Below the pieces are notes generated by a model that ran no database searches, was not told where the DNA came from, and worked only from the letters and a program-made list of their open reading frames with translations. Both the position numbers and the translations under genes were made by a program. 64,000 bases of DNA. It comes from Philopedon plagiatum (lineage: Eukaryota; Arthropoda; Insecta; Coleoptera; Curculionidae). The first letter of the stretch is position 1; every line of letters starts with the position of its first letter. The stretch is taken from contig OZ020189.1 in the NCBI GenBank assembly GCA_963971165.1, positions 150,267,576 to 150,331,575 on the forward strand. Reading direction: 5' to 3'. Positions 60,785 to 64,000 of this stretch are shown here, piece by piece.

Positions 60785-63580
60785 ATGGCGCCTACGGTAG
60801 AACGTATTCCGGAAATCCCGAATCTGGAACTTGGAGAAGGTCCACACTGGGATAGTGACACTCAAAGCCTGTACTTCGTCGACATTTTTGGTAAAACTAT
60901 TCACAAGTACAACCCCTCTACTGGACAACATACCAAGGCCATACTAGGTAAAAATATATTTCTTTAGGTTAACTAAAATCACTTTGAGAGTATTTTTTTG
61001 TATTATTTTACATTAAGATTATTCATTTAAAAAAAAATATGTTCTGTTTTGTAACAGTAAGATATTTCTACAACTGATTTAATTCCAATCTTCCAATATT
61101 TTTATTTTAGAAAAGCCGGTGTCAATTATAATTCCCGTGAAGGGAAAACGAGATCAGTTCATAGTCAGTATAGAAAGAGAACTGAACATAATAACCTGGG
61201 ATGGCCGATCGGAAAAAATAGGAAAAATAGAAAAAATTGCTGAAGTGGATCAAGGAACCGAAAATAGGATGAATGACGGCAAATGCGACCCCAGTGGGAG
61301 GTTATGGGTGGGTAAGGACCACAAAATATGAAGTTTTATAAAATAGTTTTGATGAAACTGTAAAAAAAGCAAATTAGTAGTACCCTGATAGCTCTTCCTA
61401 AACAGGAAAAACCATATATATTTTAATTATTACTGCTCTTGAAAAGTAACATAGGTAAAAGCTCTCCGAAAAAACGATGGTCCTAGAATTTTATTTTGTA
61501 ATACCTATATCACACCGAACGTTGATTGAATTGCGCCCCTGAAAAGCAATATCTGAGATACCGCACACAATCGGGAATTGATTTTTTTTTGGATTCTCTT
61601 GAAAATATAATAAAATCGGTAGGTCCCTTTCTTCATTTCTTTCTCTTCTTCTTTTTCCATTGCCCAGAATTCCTCTTTCGTCTAGTCTTCTATTTATTTT
61701 TATTATGGTGTTTAATGATGGAGTTCTTTGTTCCTCTTCAATACTGTCTTCATATTATCTTTGAGCCGCTCTATTATTGTTATTTTTTAAATACAATTTT
61801 AACTTTTTGTATCTCTCATTAATAGAATAACTCATTTTGAATAAAAATTAAATTATAAATTCACTAAGACTAAAGTATTATTGTCAACTTTGACATTAAC
61901 TTTGATTTACCTACGACGAAAATTTAAAAAGCTAGCAAGTATTTCGTTCGTAACCTGGATAGTTACGTTTAAAGTATATTTCTGCGAAATAATTTTTAAT
62001 TTGAATTATTTCAAAAACGATTGAAAAACCGCATAGGGTATGTTATACAAAATTTGTCTAGAACTTCTAGAATCCAAAAACATGATAAAAAACCATCCAT
62101 TTTAAAATAAGCGAGAAAATCGATGTTTTATACTATATTTTTTTTATTCGATACTCAATTGTTGATGAATAAGATGAATGATCCATAAAAATCCCCAAAA
62201 CTTTCATATTGAACATTTTTTCCCATCTTTAGAAATAAAAAAGTTCTAAGGCCTGTTCACTTTTATTTGGATATCCCTGTACATATGTACATATTACATA
62301 TACCTACATTTCAAATTAAAATGCCATTTGTCATAGTGTCAAGAGCTGTGTATTACGTTAGAATTAATAGATGAACTTTTTTGGTATTATCATAGAAGTC
62401 TCTGGTATTATTTAGACAACATTCTTAGTGATGGCTCAATGAATCATCAATCTATGTGTTGTAGAAGCTTCAAAATAATGATCTTTGCATTTTTTTATTA
62501 TTCTATGTTGATAGGAACAATGGGACCAGAACCCGAATACGGACACGTACGGCCATCCTGTGGTTCCCTTTTCTCCTTAAGTAATGGAAAAGCTGTGACC
62601 CACCTTACAGGAATAGGAATTTCCAACGGACTGGCTTGGAACACAAAACTAAAACAGTTTTATTATGTCGACTCGTTTGCAGGAACAGTTGATGCACTTG
62701 ATTTTGATATTGAAAATGGAACCGTATGTGAGTATTGTTTGTACTATTCATATTCAAGTGTTTTCTTGCTTTTGAATGTTTTTTCTCCTACCTTCGACAA
62801 AGTTCCAAAAATCTTTGGGTGGGGTGTAATAATAGTGGTAATGAGTACTGACTATTGCTTTTACCAATTTTATTTTTTTCAGCCAACAGAAGAGCCATTT
62901 TTACATTAAGTAAACACGATATAAAAGGATTTCCTGATGGTATGACCATAGATGTGGACGGTAATTTGTGGGTGGCTGTGTTTAATGCTTTTAGGGTAGT
63001 CAAAATCGATCCTAGAAAACCGGAAACTCTTTTGCAAACAGTGGAAATTCCAGCCAAACAGGTAAGTTCATTGCCACAACCTTGACACCCCAAAAATGTA
63101 TGTTTAGTTCCGTAACGGCCCTTTGCGGTCAATGGCAGATCTGAACGCAAAGATATTATACATGTAGTACATTTAAAATCAGGACAAAAGATCTTTTTTA
63201 CTAATAAATTACATACACTATACTACTATTCAGGGTGTAACATTTAAAAAACTGTATGTTGAGTTAAGTGTCTTAACCATTTAAGGCGTATTTTGAATTT
63301 TGACACTGGAAAAATTTTATAATTTCTGAATTTAAAGTTTTTTTCTATCTTCTGCAGTAAGATTGTAGGTCGATGTCAAAATATAACAAATATCGCAGGA
63401 AATGAAAACTTTTAGGTAACTTCAGTAGCATGGGGAGGCATAGATTTAAACGTGCTGTACGTCACAAGCGCCAGCTTTACCGTTGACGGAGTGGAACTGC
63501 CACCTCCAAATCACGGAGCTACTTTCAGGGTAACCGGTTTGGGAACCAGCGGACTACCCGGAGAAAGCTTTGTATTATAA
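60785..63580 (+). CDS. Regucalcin / SMP-30 family lactonase (luciferin-regenerating-enzyme-like)
   Basis: Soluble six-bladed beta-propeller of the SMP-30/gluconolactonase family; members act as metal-dependent lactonases and in calcium homeostasis, and the firefly luciferin-regenerating enzyme belongs to the same family. Exons: 60785-60947, 61111-61311, 62515-62727, 62883-63061 and 63416-63580. Total 921 nt, 306 residues plus TAA. The ATG at 60785 sits in AAAATGG; the reading frame is open further upstream but has no ATG there. Expected metal and substrate positions are all present: Glu18 (LELGEGPHWD), Arg107, Asn109 and Asp110 (NRMNDGKCDPSG), Asn159 (GISNGLAWN) and Asp211 (FPDGMTIDVDGNLWVA). 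The C-terminus reads TGLGTSGLPGESFVL. An AATAAA follows 3 nt after the stop. It looks complete and functional. Which substrate it uses cannot be told from sequence. Confidence 0.95.
61868..62285 (+). repeat. Dispersed repeat, copy 2 (partner at 21432-21850)
   Basis: In intron 2 of the regucalcin gene. Same left edge (gactaaagtattattgtcaac) and right edge (tttggatatccctgta) as the partner. No coding potential was seen in either copy. The rest of the intron, 61312-61867 and 62286-62514, has no recognised gene. Confidence 0.75.
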
Positions 63581-63583
63581 GAA

Positions 63584-63589
63584 AATAAA
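63584..63589 (+). promoter_or_regulatory. Polyadenylation signal of the regucalcin gene
   Basis: AATAAA begins 4 nt after the TAA stop; a second T-rich stretch (atttatttatttt) follows at about 63614. Confidence 0.55.
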
Positions 63590-63769
63590 CTCTTGAAAAG
63601 TAAAGTTTAAGATATTTTATTTATTTTAATGTATTGGTATGTTTCATAAGAAAAAAAATGTCTAAATAAGTTTGAAAGGCAGAAAAATAAATAAATATTT
63701 AATATTTCCCTTTGCTAACCCCCTACCCCAAAAGAATTACTTTGTTATTAAAAAATATTGTGTGAACCA

Positions 63770-63990
63770 GTTATCATTGTTGGTATATTTACTCTTTATA
63801 TTTCCAAGGCCTTTGACCAAGTATGGAATGCTGCACCCCTCAACAAACTACCTTCTTATCTGTTGGTTGCATCTACCTCTTCCCATCAGACAACTCCTAC
63901 AATGAGTTCTTTGACTTCCTCTAGGCAAAAATTGACCACCGCTGAAGATATTGGCCCAAGCGACTTCAACGTCCATATATAGCAAGGAGT
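63770..63990 (+). pseudogene. Jockey-like LINE fragment
   Basis: Reads LYISKAFDQVWNAAPLNKLP, the first catalytic Asp region of a reverse transcriptase, then shifts frame (FDVHI-like end). Same family as 17360-18470. Confidence 0.75.
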
Positions 63991-64000
63991 GGCTAGGATC

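Noticed and set aside
1..64000. tRNA, rRNA, CRISPR, prokaryotic operon or viral integration
   Set aside because: No cloverleaf-like B-box context, no spaced short repeats, no ribosome-binding-site gene strings and no viral proteins were recognised by eye; a covariance-model or profile search was not possible here.

Overview
This window is eukaryotic nuclear DNA from an insect, most likely a beetle. The organism call is inference. It rests on AT-rich spliced genes with GT-AG introns, on protein types typical of insects, and on a heavy, mixed load of transposon remnants in introns and spacers. No bacterial, organellar, CRISPR or tRNA features were seen.

Layout. Positions 1-11204 (minus) hold most of an ABCC/MRP4-type transporter gene, here called A; its 3' end lies beyond the window start. 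Positions 19589-30831 (minus) hold a complete tandem paralog, B, of 1266 codons. The spacer between them carries a Tigger/pogo element, a mariner-type element with long inverted repeats, and a jockey-like LINE with a nested hAT MITE. Positions 33807-45142 (minus) hold Naa35, the NatC auxiliary subunit, 697 codons in 13 exons. It is head-to-head with Tmtc4 (plus, 45518-54232, 707 codons, 13 exons) across a spacer of about 375 bp. Last comes a regucalcin/SMP-30 (luciferin-regenerating-enzyme-like) gene (plus, 60785-63580, 306 codons, 5 exons).

I built each gene model by reading conserved protein segments and joining them at GT/AG sites. In every model the exon lengths sum to a multiple of three and phases match at every junction. 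The two transporters have identical coding exon lengths throughout, except that one intron sits 57 nt apart in the two copies.

The four protein families have no evident joint pathway: membrane export, N-terminal acetylation, ER O-mannosylation and lactone/calcium metabolism. I see no operon-like system. The most informative non-genic structure is the transposon record. Five insertions or element families have exact target-site duplications or an uninterrupted sister copy. There are two 622-bp fold-back hAT MITEs, two THAP-bearing repeat families in and around Tmtc4, a 730-codon LINE reverse-transcriptase ORF inside Naa35, and a (TA)n tract abutting a Naa35 splice acceptor.
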